A stretch of DNA of 64,000 nt, taken from Clavibacter zhangzhiyongii (GTDB lineage Bacteria > Actinomycetota > Actinomycetes > Actinomycetales > Microbacteriaceae). A model generated the notes under the pieces. It did not search any database. It was not told the origin of the DNA and saw only the letters and a list, made by a program, of their open reading frames with translations. Positions 16,984-26,450 of the stretch are shown piece after piece (the first letter of the stretch is position 1; each line of letters begins with the position of its first letter). The stretch is taken from contig NZ_CP061274.1 in NCBI RefSeq assembly GCF_014775655.1, positions 2,914,001 to 2,978,000 on the forward strand. Reading direction: 5' to 3'. A program made the translations under genes and the position numbers.

Positions 16984-18258
16984 GTGACCGCCACCCGCGT
17001 CCGAGCGCTCCTCGTCGACACCACCCCCGTCGACTCGATCGCACGACTCGTCCCCCTCCTCGACGCCCGGCACCCGCTCCTGTGGCTGCGGCACGGATCC
17101 GGGATGGGCGGCATCGGCGAGGCGCTCCGCCTGGAGTTCACGGGCCCCGACCGCGTGCGCGACGCCGCCGCCGCATGGCGCGAGGTGGCCGCGGCCGCGC
17201 GCGTGACGGATCCGCTCGGGATCCCCGGCACCGGCCTCATCGCGTTCGGCGCCTTCGCGTTCGCGGACGACTCGGCGGCCGCGAGCGTGCTCGTCGTGCC
17301 GCGCGTCGTCGTCGGGCGGCGCGACGGGGTGTCGTGGGTCACCAGGATCCGGCTGGCCGAGCCGGAGGCCGACGACGTCGCCTCCCCCCTCGACGACCTG
17401 GCCGCGGGATCCGTCCCCGTGCCCGAGCGCTCCGGCGCCGAGTACCGCCTGCACCTGCGCCCCGGATCCCAGGGCCCCGAGGGCTACGAGGAGTCCGTCG
17501 CGCGCGCCGTCGCGGCCATCGAGGCCGGCGACGTGCAGAAGGTCGTGCTCGCGCGCGACCTCGTCGGGCGCCTGCCGCTCGGCGGCGACCTCCGGCTCGC
17601 GCTCAGCCGCTTCGCGCTCGGCTACCCGGACTGCTGGACGTACGCGGTCGACGGGCTCATCGGCGCGAGCCCCGAGACGCTCGTGCGCGTGGGCGGCGGA
17701 ACGGTCGGCGCGCGCGTGCTCGCCGGCACGGTCTCCCGCGGCGCGGACGCCCGGGCCGACGCCGCAGCGGCCGCCGGGCTCGCCGCGAGCCCCAAGGACA
17801 ACGAGGAGCACGCCTTCGCGCGCGACAGCGTGCTCGACGCGCTGCGCCCGCACAGCCGCGACCTCTCCACCACCGACGCGCCCTTCACGTTGAAGCTGCC
17901 GAACCTGTGGCACCTGGCGAGCGACGTCACGGGCACGCTGGGCGACGGATCCTCGTCGCTCGACCTCGTCGCCGCGCTGCACCCGACGGCCGCGGTCGCC
18001 GGGCACCCCACCGCCGCCGCGCTGGAGCTCATCGCCCAGCTCGAGCCCTTCGACCGCGGCCGCTACGCCGGGCCGGTCGGCTGGGTCTCCGCGGACGGCG
18101 ACGGCGAGTGGGCCATCGCGCTGCGGGGCGCCCAGGTGGATCCGTCGGGCGCGATCGTCGCGCACGCGGGCGCGGGCATCGTCGCGGGATCCGACCCCGA
18201 GCGCGAGCGCGCCGAGACGGCCATGAAGTTCCGACCGGTCGTGGAGGCGCTGGGCTAG
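16984..18258 (+). CDS. menF: Isochorismate synthase
   Basis: A 424-residue chorismate-binding enzyme making isochorismate, the first committed step to menaquinone. The chorismate-binding domain includes KVVLARDLVGRL, FALGYPDCWTYAVDG, SPETLVRV, VLAGTVSRG, HLASDVTG, LHPTAAVAGHP and YAGPVGWVSADGDGEW. A siderophore isochorismate synthase is the alternative, but neighbours menG, menD and menA favour menaquinone. GTG lies 7 bases after TAGGCT (16971-16976). It overlaps the convergent MFS gene by 4 bases. Confidence 0.92.
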   Translation: MTATRVRALLVDTTPVDSIARLVPLLDARHPLLWLRHGSGMGGIGEALRLEFTGPDRVRDAAAAWREVAAAARVTDPLGIPGTGLIAFGAFAFADDSAAASVLVVPRVVVGRRDGVSWVTRIRLAEPEADDVASPLDDLAAGSVPVPERSGAEYRLHLRPGSQGPEGYEESVARAVAAIEAGDVQKVVLARDLVGRLPLGGDLRLALSRFALGYPDCWTYAVDGLIGASPETLVRVGGGTVGARVLAGTVSRGADARADAAAAAGLAASPKDNEEHAFARDSVLDALRPHSRDLSTTDAPFTLKLPNLWHLASDVTGTLGDGSSSLDLVAALHPTAAVAGHPTAAALELIAQLEPFDRGRYAGPVGWVSADGDGEWAIALRGAQVDPSGAIVAHAGAGIVAGSDPERERAETAMKFRPVVEALG

Positions 18259-19586
18259 GAGGCGGTCCCATCGGCTGGCGCCTCCGCCTCCGCCTCCGCC
18301 TCCGCTCGCTCCGCCGTCGCGCGTCGCCGCAGCAGCGCCGGCGCCGCGATCCCGGTCACGACGAGCGCCGCGACCACGCCGACCCCGATGCCGGCCAGCG
18401 GGCCCGCCGCGTCCACCACCGCGCCGACCGCGGCCGCCGCGAGCGCGACCCCGGTGTTGACGGCCGTGTTGACCCACGCTGATGCCTCGGTCCGCACCGA
18501 CGGCTCCGTCTGCGCGTCGGCCAGGAGGTAGCCCGTCACCATCGCGGGCGCGAGGAACAGGCCGACGGGGACGAGCGCGGCGGCGAGCAGGATGAGCGCG
18601 CGGGCGTCAGGGGCGGCGGGGACGCGGGACGCGACCGCGGCGAGCACGGCCGTCGCGGCGAGCATCGCCGCGACGAGGACGACCAGGCGGATCCGCGCCG
18701 GCGCCCGCCACGCGCGCGTCCCGTACGCGAGACCGCCGACCGCGCTGCCCGCGGCGAACGCGGCGAGCAGCGGCCCCGCGAGCGCCGTGCTGCCCGCGCG
18801 CTCGGCCAGCGCCGCGACGGCGACCTCGACGGATCCGAGCACCGCGCCGACCCCGAGCAGCGTCACGAGCAGGGGGATCACGAGCGGCTGGCGGAGCGGA
18901 TCCGCGGACCGGCGACGCGCACGCCCGTCTCGCGTCGACTGGCCCTCCGGCGGGGCCTGCCGCGCGCCCTGCGCCCGGGACAGGCGCGACGACGTCATGC
19001 CCAGGGTGCCGAGCACGCTCGCGGCGGCTGACGCGAGGACAGCGACCTCGGGATCCGCGACGGCCACGAGGGCCGCCACGACGAGCGGCCCGACGGTGAA
19101 GACGACCTCCTCCCCCACGGCGTCGAGGCTGTAGGCGCGCGTCCGCATCCGCGCGTCGGGCACGAGCGCCGCCCAGACGACGCGCATGGCGGCGCCGAGC
19201 GGCGGCATCGCGAGGCCGGCGAGCGCGGCCGTCACGACGACGACCCCGACGGGCGCGCCCATGCGGACCACCGCGAGCACCCCGACGAGCCCAGCCGCGT
19301 GGGCGACCGCGAGCGCCACGAGCACGGGACGCTGTCCGTGGGCGTCCACGAGCCGGGCGCGGACGGGCGACGCCAGCACGTTCGCGAGACCGAACGCGCC
19401 GGTCGCGAGGCCGGCGGCGGCGAAGGACCCGGTGCGCGCCTGGACCAGGAGCAGCAGCGCGAGCGCGACCATCGCGAAGGAGAGCCGGCCGAGCATCGCC
19501 GGGAGGAACACGCGGAGCGCGCCGGGCAGCGCCAGGACGGCGAGGTAGCCGGTGCGGGCGGGCGGCGGCGTGCGGGCGGCGGTCAC
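18255..19586 (-). CDS. MFS transporter
   Basis: A 443-residue protein with about 12 membrane segments, Ala/Val-rich, of the major facilitator superfamily. It starts MTAARTPPPARTGYL at a GTG overlapping the TGA of the upstream ArsR gene (GTGA), so the two are translationally coupled. The C-terminal tail is (AE)n, encoded by a CTCCGC repeat at 18283-18306. Its substrate is unknown; pairing with an ArsR repressor suggests induced export of some compound. Confidence 0.82.
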   Translation of the reverse strand: MTAARTPPPARTGYLAVLALPGALRVFLPAMLGRLSFAMVALALLLLVQARTGSFAAAGLATGAFGLANVLASPVRARLVDAHGQRPVLVALAVAHAAGLVGVLAVVRMGAPVGVVVVTAALAGLAMPPLGAAMRVVWAALVPDARMRTRAYSLDAVGEEVVFTVGPLVVAALVAVADPEVAVLASAAASVLGTLGMTSSRLSRAQGARQAPPEGQSTRDGRARRRSADPLRQPLVIPLLVTLLGVGAVLGSVEVAVAALAERAGSTALAGPLLAAFAAGSAVGGLAYGTRAWRAPARIRLVVLVAAMLAATAVLAAVASRVPAAPDARALILLAAALVPVGLFLAPAMVTGYLLADAQTEPSVRTEASAWVNTAVNTGVALAAAAVGAVVDAAGPLAGIGVGVVAALVVTGIAAPALLRRRATAERAEAEAEAEAPADGTAS

Positions 19587-20167
19587 GCCGGGGCCTGACC
19601 CGCGGTCGCGCCCCGGGCCATCGCGAACAGCGCGAGCGTCGCGCTGACCGCCACGTCGTCGTCGCCCGGGCGACGCGCGGAGTCGTCGTGGAGCACGGTG
19701 CCGAGCTCGCGGGCGAGCTCCTGCACGCGAATCCACGTGCTGGTCGAGACCGTGAGCTCGGCATCCGTGATCACCGGCCGCGTGCCCTCCGCGTGCAACG
19801 CGGCGCGGCGGGTCAGCTCCGCGGCGAGCGCGGCGGCCACGGTCGGCATGCTGCCCCCGGTCAGGGCGTCGAGCCGCTCCCCGCTCGCGGGAACGTGACG
19901 GTAGCGCCTGGCCGCTCCCCCACGGATCCGCTCGACGCCCGCGTCCTCGAGCAGCCCGGCCTCGCGCAGCCGCCGCAGGTGGTAGCTCACGTTCGCCTGC
20001 GTCTCGCCGAGCTCGCGCGCGGCCTCGGACGCGCTCACGGGCGACCGCGTGCAGAGCGAGAGGAGGCGGAGGCGCAGCGGGTGGGCGATGACGCGGAGGT
20101 CGCGGAGGTCGGTCTCGTCGGCGGGCACGCGCCATCCGACCACGGCCGCGCCTCGACTGTCAAACAT
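19583..20167 (-). CDS. ArsR-family transcriptional regulator
   Basis: A 194-residue winged-helix protein: LRVIAHPLRLRLLSLCTRSPVSASEAAREL and TQANVSYHLRRLREAGLLEDAG are the ArsR recognition region. No metal-binding Cys pair is seen. The ATG at 20165-20167 sits in the middle of a perfect palindrome (20159-20176). If that is the operator, a downstream GTG (20143, with GAGG before it) may be the true start. It is coupled to the MFS gene and divergent from the tyrosine phosphatase remnant. Confidence 0.85.
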   Translation of the reverse strand: MFDSRGAAVVGWRVPADETDLRDLRVIAHPLRLRLLSLCTRSPVSASEAARELGETQANVSYHLRRLREAGLLEDAGVERIRGGAARRYRHVPASGERLDALTGGSMPTVAAALAAELTRRAALHAEGTRPVITDAELTVSTSTWIRVQELARELGTVLHDDSARRPGDDDVAVSATLALFAMARGATAGQAPA

Positions 20168-20176
20168 GTCTTTGAC
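20159..20176. promoter_or_regulatory. Inverted repeat GTCAAA-N6-TTTGAC, likely ArsR operator
   Basis: Perfect 6-base arms around CATGTC between the divergent ArsR and phosphatase genes, covering the annotated ArsR ATG. Its position suggests autoregulation of the ArsR-MFS unit. Confidence 0.5.
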
Positions 20177-20225
20177 GGTCGCTGGGATGACGCGGGGCGC
20201 TCGGTCGCCGTGGTCGACTCGGGCG

Positions 20226-20960
20226 ATGACCGCATCCGACCGCGCCCTCCCTATCGACGGCCTCGTCAACGCCCGCGACCTCGGCGGCATCCGCCTCCGC
20301 TCCGGCGGCACCACGCCCACGGGCGTCCTGGCCCGCTGCGAGGACGCCGACCTCATCACCGACGCGGGATGGGAGCGGCTGCGCGAGCTCGGCTACCGCA
20401 CGGTGCTCGACCTGCGCCAGCCAGGCGAGCGCGCCCGGGACACCCGGCCGCGTCCCGATCGGATCCACCGGGCGCACGTCGACCTCGACGGCCTCGACGA
20501 CCACCCCGGCTTCTGGGAGCCGTACTGGTCGGCCGGCCTCCACGGCACGCCGCTCTAATACCTGCCGCACCTCGCCGAGCTGCCGGAGCGCGCCGGATCC
20601 GCGCTGCGGACCATCGCCCACGCGCCCGCGGGCGGCGTGCTCTTCCACTGCGGCGCCGGACGGGACCGCACGGGCCTGGTCGCGCTGCTGCTCCTCCTCG
20701 CGGTGGGCGCCGAGCCGGACGACATCGTCGACGACTACCTGGCGACCATCCGCCTCGGCCCGGAGCGATCCGCGAACTCCGGCGAGCGGGACATGGAGCC
20801 GAGGATCGCCGAGCTCCTCGCCGAGCGCGGCACCACGAGCGAGGCGGCGTTCCGCGACGCGATGGCGGGGATCGACCTCGACGCGTTCCTCGCCGCGGCC
20901 GAGCTCACCGACCACGAGCGGGACCTGCTGCGCACGTGGCGGGGCGCGATCCCGGCCTGA
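20226..20960 (+). pseudogene. Tyrosine phosphatase gene interrupted by an in-frame TAA
   Basis: Both halves of a protein-tyrosine/serine phosphatase (Y_phosphatase3 type) lie in one frame, split by TAA at 20556-20558. Codons 1-110 (MTASDRALPIDGLVNARDLG, through HGTPL) give the N-terminal part. Codons 112-244 (YLPHLAELPERAG onwards) contain the catalytic loop HCGAGRDRTGLVAL. The next codon is TAC, and relatives would be expected to have Tyr at the stop, so TAC to TAA is the simplest event. Without readthrough the product has no active site. The second half has no strong start of its own except GTG near 20637. Sequencing error is possible. Confidence 0.8.
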
Positions 20961-20990
20961 GCCGGACGGCACGCGGCGGGACGGGCCACC

Positions 20991-21845
20991 TCAGGTCGCC
21001 GACACCGCGATCAGCAGGACGGCCCCGGTCGCGAGCACGGTCGACGCGACGCGGCGGGCGCTCACCCGCTCCCCCAGCGCGACCCACGCGACGACCCCCG
21101 ACATGACGATGCTCGTGCTCCGCAGCGCCGCGACCTCGCCGACGGGCGCGTGCTGGAGCGCGAGCAGGCTGAGGACGTACGACAGCGGGATCAGCGCCCC
21201 GACGGCCGCCGCCCGGCCGAGCCGGCGTCGGTCGCGGAGCACGCCGACGCCGAGGTGCCGACGGGCCACGACGGTGACCATGGCGAGCTGCAGCAGCGCG
21301 ACGACCGCGTAGTACGGCACCGGGGGGATCCCCCAGGCGACGACCACGGCCGCGTCCCAGAGCGTGTACCCGGCGATGACCACGCCGGTGAGCGCGCCCC
21401 AGGCGACATCCGACCCGGCGCCCGCACGGGAACCGTCGCCGAGGAGCAGCAGCACCGACACGGCGATGAGGAGGACCCCGACGCCCGAGGGGATCCCGAG
21501 GCGCTGACCGAACAGGAGCACGCCGAGCACCGCGACGAGAACGGGCGCGATCCCGCGCGACACCGGGTAGACGACGCTCACGTCGCCGCGCTCGTAGCCC
21601 GCCTGGAGCACGAGGCTGTAGCCGCCGTGCAGTGCCGCGCCCACCGCCCCGGCCGCGAGCCATGACCACGCGGGGACGAGCCCCTGCGCGAGCACGATCG
21701 CGACGGCCACCGGGACGACGAGCAGCGCGCCGAGCACGGTGCACAGCCACACGAACGCCGTTCCGCCTCCCGCGCCGGCCTTGCTGAGCGCGTTCCAGCC
21801 GGTGTGCGCGACGGCCGATCCGAGCGCGAGCGCCATCCCCAGCAT
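20991..21845 (-). CDS. EamA/DMT-type permease
   Basis: 284 residues with ten hydrophobic segments and two EamA repeats. The first begins MLGMALALGSAVAHTGWNAL; the second holds WGALTGVVIAGYTLWDAAVV. Drug/metabolite transporter superfamily, cytoplasmic membrane, substrate unknown. The ATG at 21843-21845 is chosen as the first before the first helix. It is convergent with the broken phosphatase gene, and menD lies 64 bases upstream in the same direction. Confidence 0.85.
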   Translation of the reverse strand: MLGMALALGSAVAHTGWNALSKAGAGGGTAFVWLCTVLGALLVVPVAVAIVLAQGLVPAWSWLAAGAVGAALHGGYSLVLQAGYERGDVSVVYPVSRGIAPVLVAVLGVLLFGQRLGIPSGVGVLLIAVSVLLLLGDGSRAGAGSDVAWGALTGVVIAGYTLWDAAVVVAWGIPPVPYYAVVALLQLAMVTVVARRHLGVGVLRDRRRLGRAAAVGALIPLSYVLSLLALQHAPVGEVAALRSTSIVMSGVVAWVALGERVSARRVASTVLATGAVLLIAVSAT

Positions 21846-21909
21846 GCGGCCCCCGATCGCGCGGGGATCGGGTCCCGCCTCGACGACCGTAGCGAAGGCG
21901 GCGGCGGCC

Positions 21910-23667
21910 CTACCGGACCAGCGGCACCTCGATGAGCATCGGCGCCGTGGACGCCGTCGTGAGCGCGGCCTCCAGCTCGCCGTGGGTCGACGCGCGCAGG
22001 TGCGTCCAGCCGTAGGCGGCGGCGAGCGCCGCGAGGTCCACGCGCTGCGGCGTGAACATGACGCGGTCGATGGCCGCGGGGGCGGCGGTGCGGGACACCT
22101 CGAGGCCGTCGAAGATGGTGCCGCCGCCGTCGTTGCCCACGATGACCTGGATCCGCGGGACGCGCTCGCCCGTACCGAGCAGCAGCGAGCCGACGTCGTG
22201 CAGGAGCGTGAGGTCGCCGACGAGGACGCGCGTGACGCCCGCGGCGGAGGTGCCGGATCCCGCCTGCGACGCGAGCGCGATGCCGAGGCCCGTGGAGACG
22301 GTGCCGTCGATGCCGGCGAGGCCGCGGTTCGCGTGCACGCGCACGTGCTTGCCGGGGAGCGCGCGGTCGGCCTCGCGGATGAGGCGCGACGCCCCGAGCA
22401 CGAGCCGGTCGTGCGGCCAGGTGGCCTGCCACACCGCCCGGACGAGGCTGCGGCGCGTGACGTCGGCCCGCACGGCGGCGAGCTCGGCGCGCGCGAACTC
22501 GCGGCGCTCGGCGGGCGTGGTGCCGGCGGGGACGAGCGGCGCGGACTCCGCGGCGGCGGCCTCGTCGAGGATCGCGCGGCTCTCCTGCACCCAGGTGCCG
22601 AGCCAGCGGCGGGCCTCGGTCGGATCCGCGGGCTCGCCGACCACGCGCACGGTGGCCGGGTGCGCGGTGACGCGGTGGCGCGGGTCGTAGTCCTCGCCGC
22701 CGGTGGACCCGACGACGATCGCCTCGACGTCGTCGCGCCCCACGAGCAGCGGGACCTCGCGGGTGAGGGTCGGGTGGCCGAACACGACGACGCGCTCCAC
22801 GCGGTCGCCGAAGCCCGGGCGGGCGAGCAGCTCACGGAAGGACACGACGAGGTTCGGGCCGAAGTGGGATCCGCTGGAGATCTCGGCGGCGAGCGGCCAG
22901 CCCCCGGTGCGCGCGAGCTCCTCGGCGGCCTCGCCCGCGGCATGGCCGGCCACGACGAGCGTGCGGGGTCCGTGCGGGAGGTCGAGGACGTCGGCGGCGG
23001 GCGCGGGATCGGCGGCACCCTCCGCGTGGCCCGCGGCGCGCGCCTCCGCGACGGCGACGGCGGCGGCGAGGTCCGGCACCGCGACCGAGAGCGGATCCCG
23101 GAACGCGGCGTTCACGTGCACGGGCGTCCGCTCGTCGCGGGCGCGGCGGTACGCGTCGCGCGCGATGCGGGCGTCCTCGGCGAGGTCGTCGTCCGTCCCC
23201 TCGGGCGCGGGCACGTCGATGCAAGCGACGCGCTCCCCGAACATCCCCGGCTGGTGCGTGGTCTGGTTGCTCGCGATGCCGCGGAGCTCGGCGGGCCGGT
23301 CGGCGGTGACGAGCAGCATCGGGACGCCGGAGTGCCACGCCTCGAGCACCGCCGGGTGCAGGTTCGCGACGGCGGTGCCGGAGGTGGTGATCACGGGCGC
23401 GGGCCGGCCGGACTCGACGCCGAGGCCGAGCGCGAGGAACGCGGCGGCGCGCTCGTCGATGCGCACGTGCAGGCGCACGCCGTCGACGCGCTCCAGCTCC
23501 GCGGCGACGAGCGCGAGGGCCTGCGACCGGGATCCGGGGCAGAGCACCACGTCGGTGACGCCCTCGCGGACGAGCGCGAGCAGCATCGCGAGCGCGCGGT
23601 CGGTGGACGGGTTGCCGGTGCGCGGACCGGCGGCGGACGGGATGCGGAGGGCGTCGGTGGCGGTCAC
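21910..23667 (-). CDS. menD: SEPHCHC synthase (2-succinyl-5-enolpyruvyl-6-hydroxy-3-cyclohexene-1-carboxylate synthase)
   Basis: A 585-residue ThDP-dependent enzyme that joins isochorismate and 2-oxoglutarate in menaquinone synthesis. Visible MenD hallmarks: [65 protein letters not shown], the ThDP site [16 protein letters not shown], and [18 protein letters not shown] start. The PLDc_N gene ends 4 bases upstream, indicating one transcript. Confidence 0.96.
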   Translation of the reverse strand: MTATDALRIPSAAGPRTGNPSTDRALAMLLALVREGVTDVVLCPGSRSQALALVAAELERVDGVRLHVRIDERAAAFLALGLGVESGRPAPVITTSGTAVANLHPAVLEAWHSGVPMLLVTADRPAELRGIASNQTTHQPGMFGERVACIDVPAPEGTDDDLAEDARIARDAYRRARDERTPVHVNAAFRDPLSVAVPDLAAAVAVAEARAAGHAEGAADPAPAADVLDLPHGPRTLVVAGHAAGEAAEELARTGGWPLAAEISSGSHFGPNLVVSFRELLARPGFGDRVERVVVFGHPTLTREVPLLVGRDDVEAIVVGSTGGEDYDPRHRVTAHPATVRVVGEPADPTEARRWLGTWVQESRAILDEAAAAESAPLVPAGTTPAERREFARAELAAVRADVTRRSLVRAVWQATWPHDRLVLGASRLIREADRALPGKHVRVHANRGLAGIDGTVSTGLGIALASQAGSGTSAAGVTRVLVGDLTLLHDVGSLLLGTGERVPRIQVIVGNDGGGTIFDGLEVSRTAAPAAIDRVMFTPQRVDLAALAAAYGWTHLRASTHGELEAALTTASTAPMLIEVPLVR

Positions 23668-23671
23668 CGGG

Positions 23672-24112
23672 TCAGGCGTCCCGGCGACCGGGGGCGCCGC
23701 GGTCGTCGTCGGCGTCGGGGCTCGGCCGCGGGGCGGTGCCCGTGCCGCCGGGGGTCGTCGGACCGTCGGGGCCGGAGCCGTCGCCGTCGCCCGAGCTGTC
23801 GAGGTCGGCGAGCTCCTGCTCGAGGCGGCGGATCCGCTCCTCCTCCGAGCGCGCGCGCCCGAGGCCGGAGAGGAAGTCGGGGTCGTCGTCGGGGCCGAGG
23901 CGGCGGCCGGATGCGCGGGCCAGGTCGGTGCGGTCCTTGCCGATCGTGAGCCACAGGATGCCGCCGATGAGGGGCACGAGCACGACCACCGCGATCCACG
24001 CGGGCTTCGGGAGACCGCGCATGCGGTTCCGCGGCGTCAGGGAGGTGTCCACGATGACGAAGACCGTGAAGAACACGATCACGACGGCGAGACCGATCAA
24101 CAGGCGGGGCAT
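23672..24112 (-). CDS. PLDc_N-domain membrane protein
   Basis: 146 residues: two membrane helices (about 1-25 and 43-62) around [18 protein letters not shown], matching the PLDc_N domain found at the N terminus of cardiolipin synthases. A charged cytoplasmic tail follows ([16 protein letters not shown], then Asp/Gly/Pro-rich). No catalytic HKD domain. The ATG at 24110-24112 lies 6 bases after TACCAT. Its conserved place just upstream of menD suggests co-expression; function unknown. Confidence 0.82.
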   Translation of the reverse strand: MPRLLIGLAVVIVFFTVFVIVDTSLTPRNRMRGLPKPAWIAVVVLVPLIGGILWLTIGKDRTDLARASGRRLGPDDDPDFLSGLGRARSEEERIRRLEQELADLDSSGDGDGSGPDGPTTPGGTGTAPRPSPDADDDRGAPGRRDA

Positions 24113-24249
24113 CTCCCGATGGTAGCTCCGCAACCGGGGAGGACGCCGGGCGTCCAGCGAGCGGGAAGGGGGCGCGGGCCGGACCCGGGCTGGGCGGCGA
24201 GGCGTGGACGGTCGGGGCCTCGCCCAGCCGCCCGACCTATGCTGACCCG

Positions 24250-24624
24250 GTGAGTTCCCGTCGCTACTGGCTCGTCTACACCGTCGTCCGCATCCTCCTG
24301 TTCGCCGTGCCGTTCGGCCTGGTGGTCGCGGTGAGCCCCGACTTCTGGCCGCTCGCCGCGGTCATCGGCGCGGTGGTGTCGTTCTGCGGCTCCTACATCT
24401 TCCTGCGCCCCCAGCGCGAGGCCATGGCGGCGGATCTCGCGGCCGTCGCGGCCGGCCGCCGCAAGCCCGTGGAGGACGACGACTCCGAGGACGCCGCGGT
24501 CGACGCGGCCGAGCGACGGGCCCGCGCGGACGGATCCGCCGACGCCGTGGGCACCCCGGGCGCCGGCACGCCCGACACCGCGGCGGCGGCCCCGCGCGCG
24601 GACGGCGAGGCCGAGCGGAGCTGA
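24250..24624 (+). CDS. DUF4229 family membrane protein
   Basis: 124 residues. SSRRYWLVYTVVRILLFAVP begins the DUF4229 domain, with two membrane helices in the first 60 residues and a disordered acidic, Ala-rich tail. GTG lies 6 bases after TATGCT (24238-24243), so it is leaderless. It is divergent from the PLDc_N-menD unit. Function of the family is unknown; it is often found close to men genes in actinobacteria. Confidence 0.8.
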   Translation: MSSRRYWLVYTVVRILLFAVPFGLVVAVSPDFWPLAAVIGAVVSFCGSYIFLRPQREAMAADLAAVAAGRRKPVEDDDSEDAAVDAAERRARADGSADAVGTPGAGTPDTAAAAPRADGEAERS

Positions 24625-24729
24625 CCCCTCGGGCGCCGGGCGAGCCGTCCCCGTCAGGGGGTGGAGCCGTCCGGACCTCCCCGGTACGCTCGTGCCGGAT
24701 CAGCACGACGTCGGGGAGGGGATGCACGC

Positions 24730-25011
24730 GTGACCGCCGGACCCCTCGACCTCTCCTTCACGGCGCCCATCGGCGTCACCGTCAAGGGCGACCTGTGGGC
24801 GTGCGTCGAGATCCCCGGCTCGGTCGAGCTGCTCGGCACGGGGAAGGCCGTGAAGGTGGTCGCCACCGTCGACGGCGAGCCGATCACGGCGGGCCTGCTG
24901 CCCACCGGCGCAGGCGGGCACATGCTGTCGATCAGCGCGAAGCTGCGGCGGAAGCTCGGCAAGGACCTGGGCGACGCGGTCGCCGTCCACCTGACCGAGC
25001 GCCTGTCCTGA
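24730..25011 (+). CDS. DUF1905 family protein
   Basis: 93 residues starting MTAGPLDLSFTAPIG, a compact beta-barrel domain of the DUF1905 type (KGDLWACVEIPGSVELLGTGKAVKV and a C-terminal LGDAVAVHLTERL). The GTG at 24730-24732 has GGGGAGGGG at 24713-24721. It is short compared with two-domain members that add a YdeI-like tail. Unknown function. Confidence 0.75.
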   Translation: MTAGPLDLSFTAPIGVTVKGDLWACVEIPGSVELLGTGKAVKVVATVDGEPITAGLLPTGAGGHMLSISAKLRRKLGKDLGDAVAVHLTERLS

Positions 25012-25046
25012 CGGACGGGCCGTGCGCGGCCGCGCGCCGGTCCCGC

Positions 25047-25415
25047 TCAGCCCGCGTCGCGCGGCACGTACGGGACCCAACGGCCGCCCGACGACGGCGG
25101 CGAGGCGTCTCGCAGAGCCGGACGCACTGCACGGGTCGACGGCGTGAAGCCATCCCCGTCGAGGAGCCGGTAGCGCTCCGTCGGCCGTGCCTCCACCGCC
25201 ACGGCGGCGAGTGCCGACCCGAGTCGGGCGGCCGCATCGCGCGGATCGGCGCCCACGAGCGCATCCCACCACGCGACGAGCGCGTCATCCACCACCAGCA
25301 CCGCGCGCCCGCCGGCCGTCGACCGCGGGCGGAGCATCAGCCCCACGCCCTCGACGGCCGCCACCTCGTGCGCGGCCGCGAGCGCGTGCACCAGCCCGGC
25401 CGGCGCCTCCGGCAT
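25047..25415 (-). CDS. Hypothetical protein coupled to menA
   Basis: 122 residues beginning MPEAPAGLVHALAAAHEVA. The ATG overlaps the menA stop (ATGA), so it should be translated with menA. The sequence is Ala/Arg-rich with VLVVDDALVAWWDALVG and no membrane helix. I do not recognise a family. Position suggests a supporting role in menaquinone synthesis or nothing more than operon membership. Confidence 0.6.
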   Translation of the reverse strand: MPEAPAGLVHALAAAHEVAAVEGVGLMLRPRSTAGGRAVLVVDDALVAWWDALVGADPRDAAARLGSALAAVAVEARPTERYRLLDGDGFTPSTRAVRPALRDASPPSSGGRWVPYVPRDAG

Positions 25416-26398
25416 CAGAACGCGAACGCCGCCCCGAGGCCGAGGCCGAACGTGAGCGCGGCCATGCTCGTGAGCTGCAGGGAGAGGATCAGCTCCTTGG
25501 GGGTGCGGCCGGTGCACGCGATGATCGCGGCCGGCAGCGCCAGCACGAGCGTGAACAGCACCAGCAGCGCCTTCGGGTAGAAGAGGAAGAAGAACACCAC
25601 GATCCCGTAGGCGATCGCGATCTCGACGCAGTAGACGATGCGCGAGCCGCGCGGGCCGAGGCGCACGGCGAGGGTGCGCTTGCCGACCTTGCCGTCCTGC
25701 TCGATGTCGCGGATGTTGTTCACCATCAGCACCGCGCACGCGAAGCCGCCGGCCGCGACGCCGCCCAGCCAGCCCTCGCCCGTGATCGTGCCGATGAGGA
25801 TGAACTGCGTGCCCGCGGTCGCGACCAGGCCGAAGAAGACGAAGACGACCACGTCGCCGAGCCCGGCGTATCCGTAGGGCTTCTTCCCGCCGGTGTAGAA
25901 GTAGGCCGCGACGATCGCGACGGCGCCGACGGCGAGGAGCCACCAGTGGCCGGTGATGAGCACGATCACGAGGCCCGCGACGGCGGCGAGGCCGAAGAAC
26001 GTGAGCGCGACGGTGAGCACGGTGCGGGGCTTCGCGGCGCCGGATCCGGTGAGGCGGGCGGGGCCGACGCGGACGGCGTCCGTGCCCCGGATCCCGTCGG
26101 AGTAGTCGTTGGCGTAGTTCACGCCGATCTGCAGCAGCACCGCGACGGCGAGGCAGAGGAGCGCGAGGCCGACGGAGACGCCCTCGTCGGGGCCGAGCGC
26201 ACGGGCGGCTCCCGCGCCGATCGCGACGGGGGCGACGGCGAGCGGGAGGGTGCGGATGCGGGCGCCGGAGACCCAGTCGCGTGCCGTCGCCTTGCGGCTC
26301 GTCGCCGGGTTCCCCGAACGCGCCTTGGCGGGCGTTCCCGGACGGGTGCGTGCTGCGGACGAGGGGGCCGTGCGGGTGCGCTTCTTCTTCTGTGCCAC
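25415..26398 (-). CDS. menA: 1,4-dihydroxy-2-naphthoate polyprenyltransferase
   Basis: A 327-residue UbiA-family membrane enzyme attaching the isoprenoid chain to dihydroxynaphthoate. The prenyl-diphosphate Asp motifs are visible as NYANDYSDGIRGTD and VLMVNNIRDIEQDGKVGKRTLAVRLG, with eight or nine membrane segments. A basic N-terminal extension of about 40 residues (AQKKKRTRTAP) precedes the domain. GTG lies 8 bases after TAGGAT. The start is 52 bases downstream of a hexanucleotide repeat that separates it from the phosphatase gene. Confidence 0.95.
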   Translation of the reverse strand: MAQKKKRTRTAPSSAARTRPGTPAKARSGNPATSRKATARDWVSGARIRTLPLAVAPVAIGAGAARALGPDEGVSVGLALLCLAVAVLLQIGVNYANDYSDGIRGTDAVRVGPARLTGSGAAKPRTVLTVALTFFGLAAVAGLVIVLITGHWWLLAVGAVAIVAAYFYTGGKKPYGYAGLGDVVVFVFFGLVATAGTQFILIGTITGEGWLGGVAAGGFACAVLMVNNIRDIEQDGKVGKRTLAVRLGPRGSRIVYCVEIAIAYGIVVFFFLFYPKALLVLFTLVLALPAAIIACTGRTPKELILSLQLTSMAALTFGLGLGAAFAF

Positions 26399-26450
26399 GA
26401 GGGGCGATCCTACGCGGCGGGCCGATGCACGGCCGCGCCGAGGGGGCGCG

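Noticed and set aside
20637-20960. Second half of the phosphatase as an independent gene
   Set aside because: It begins inside the domain at GTG without a ribosome site; better explained as the 3' part of a gene broken by TAA at 20556.
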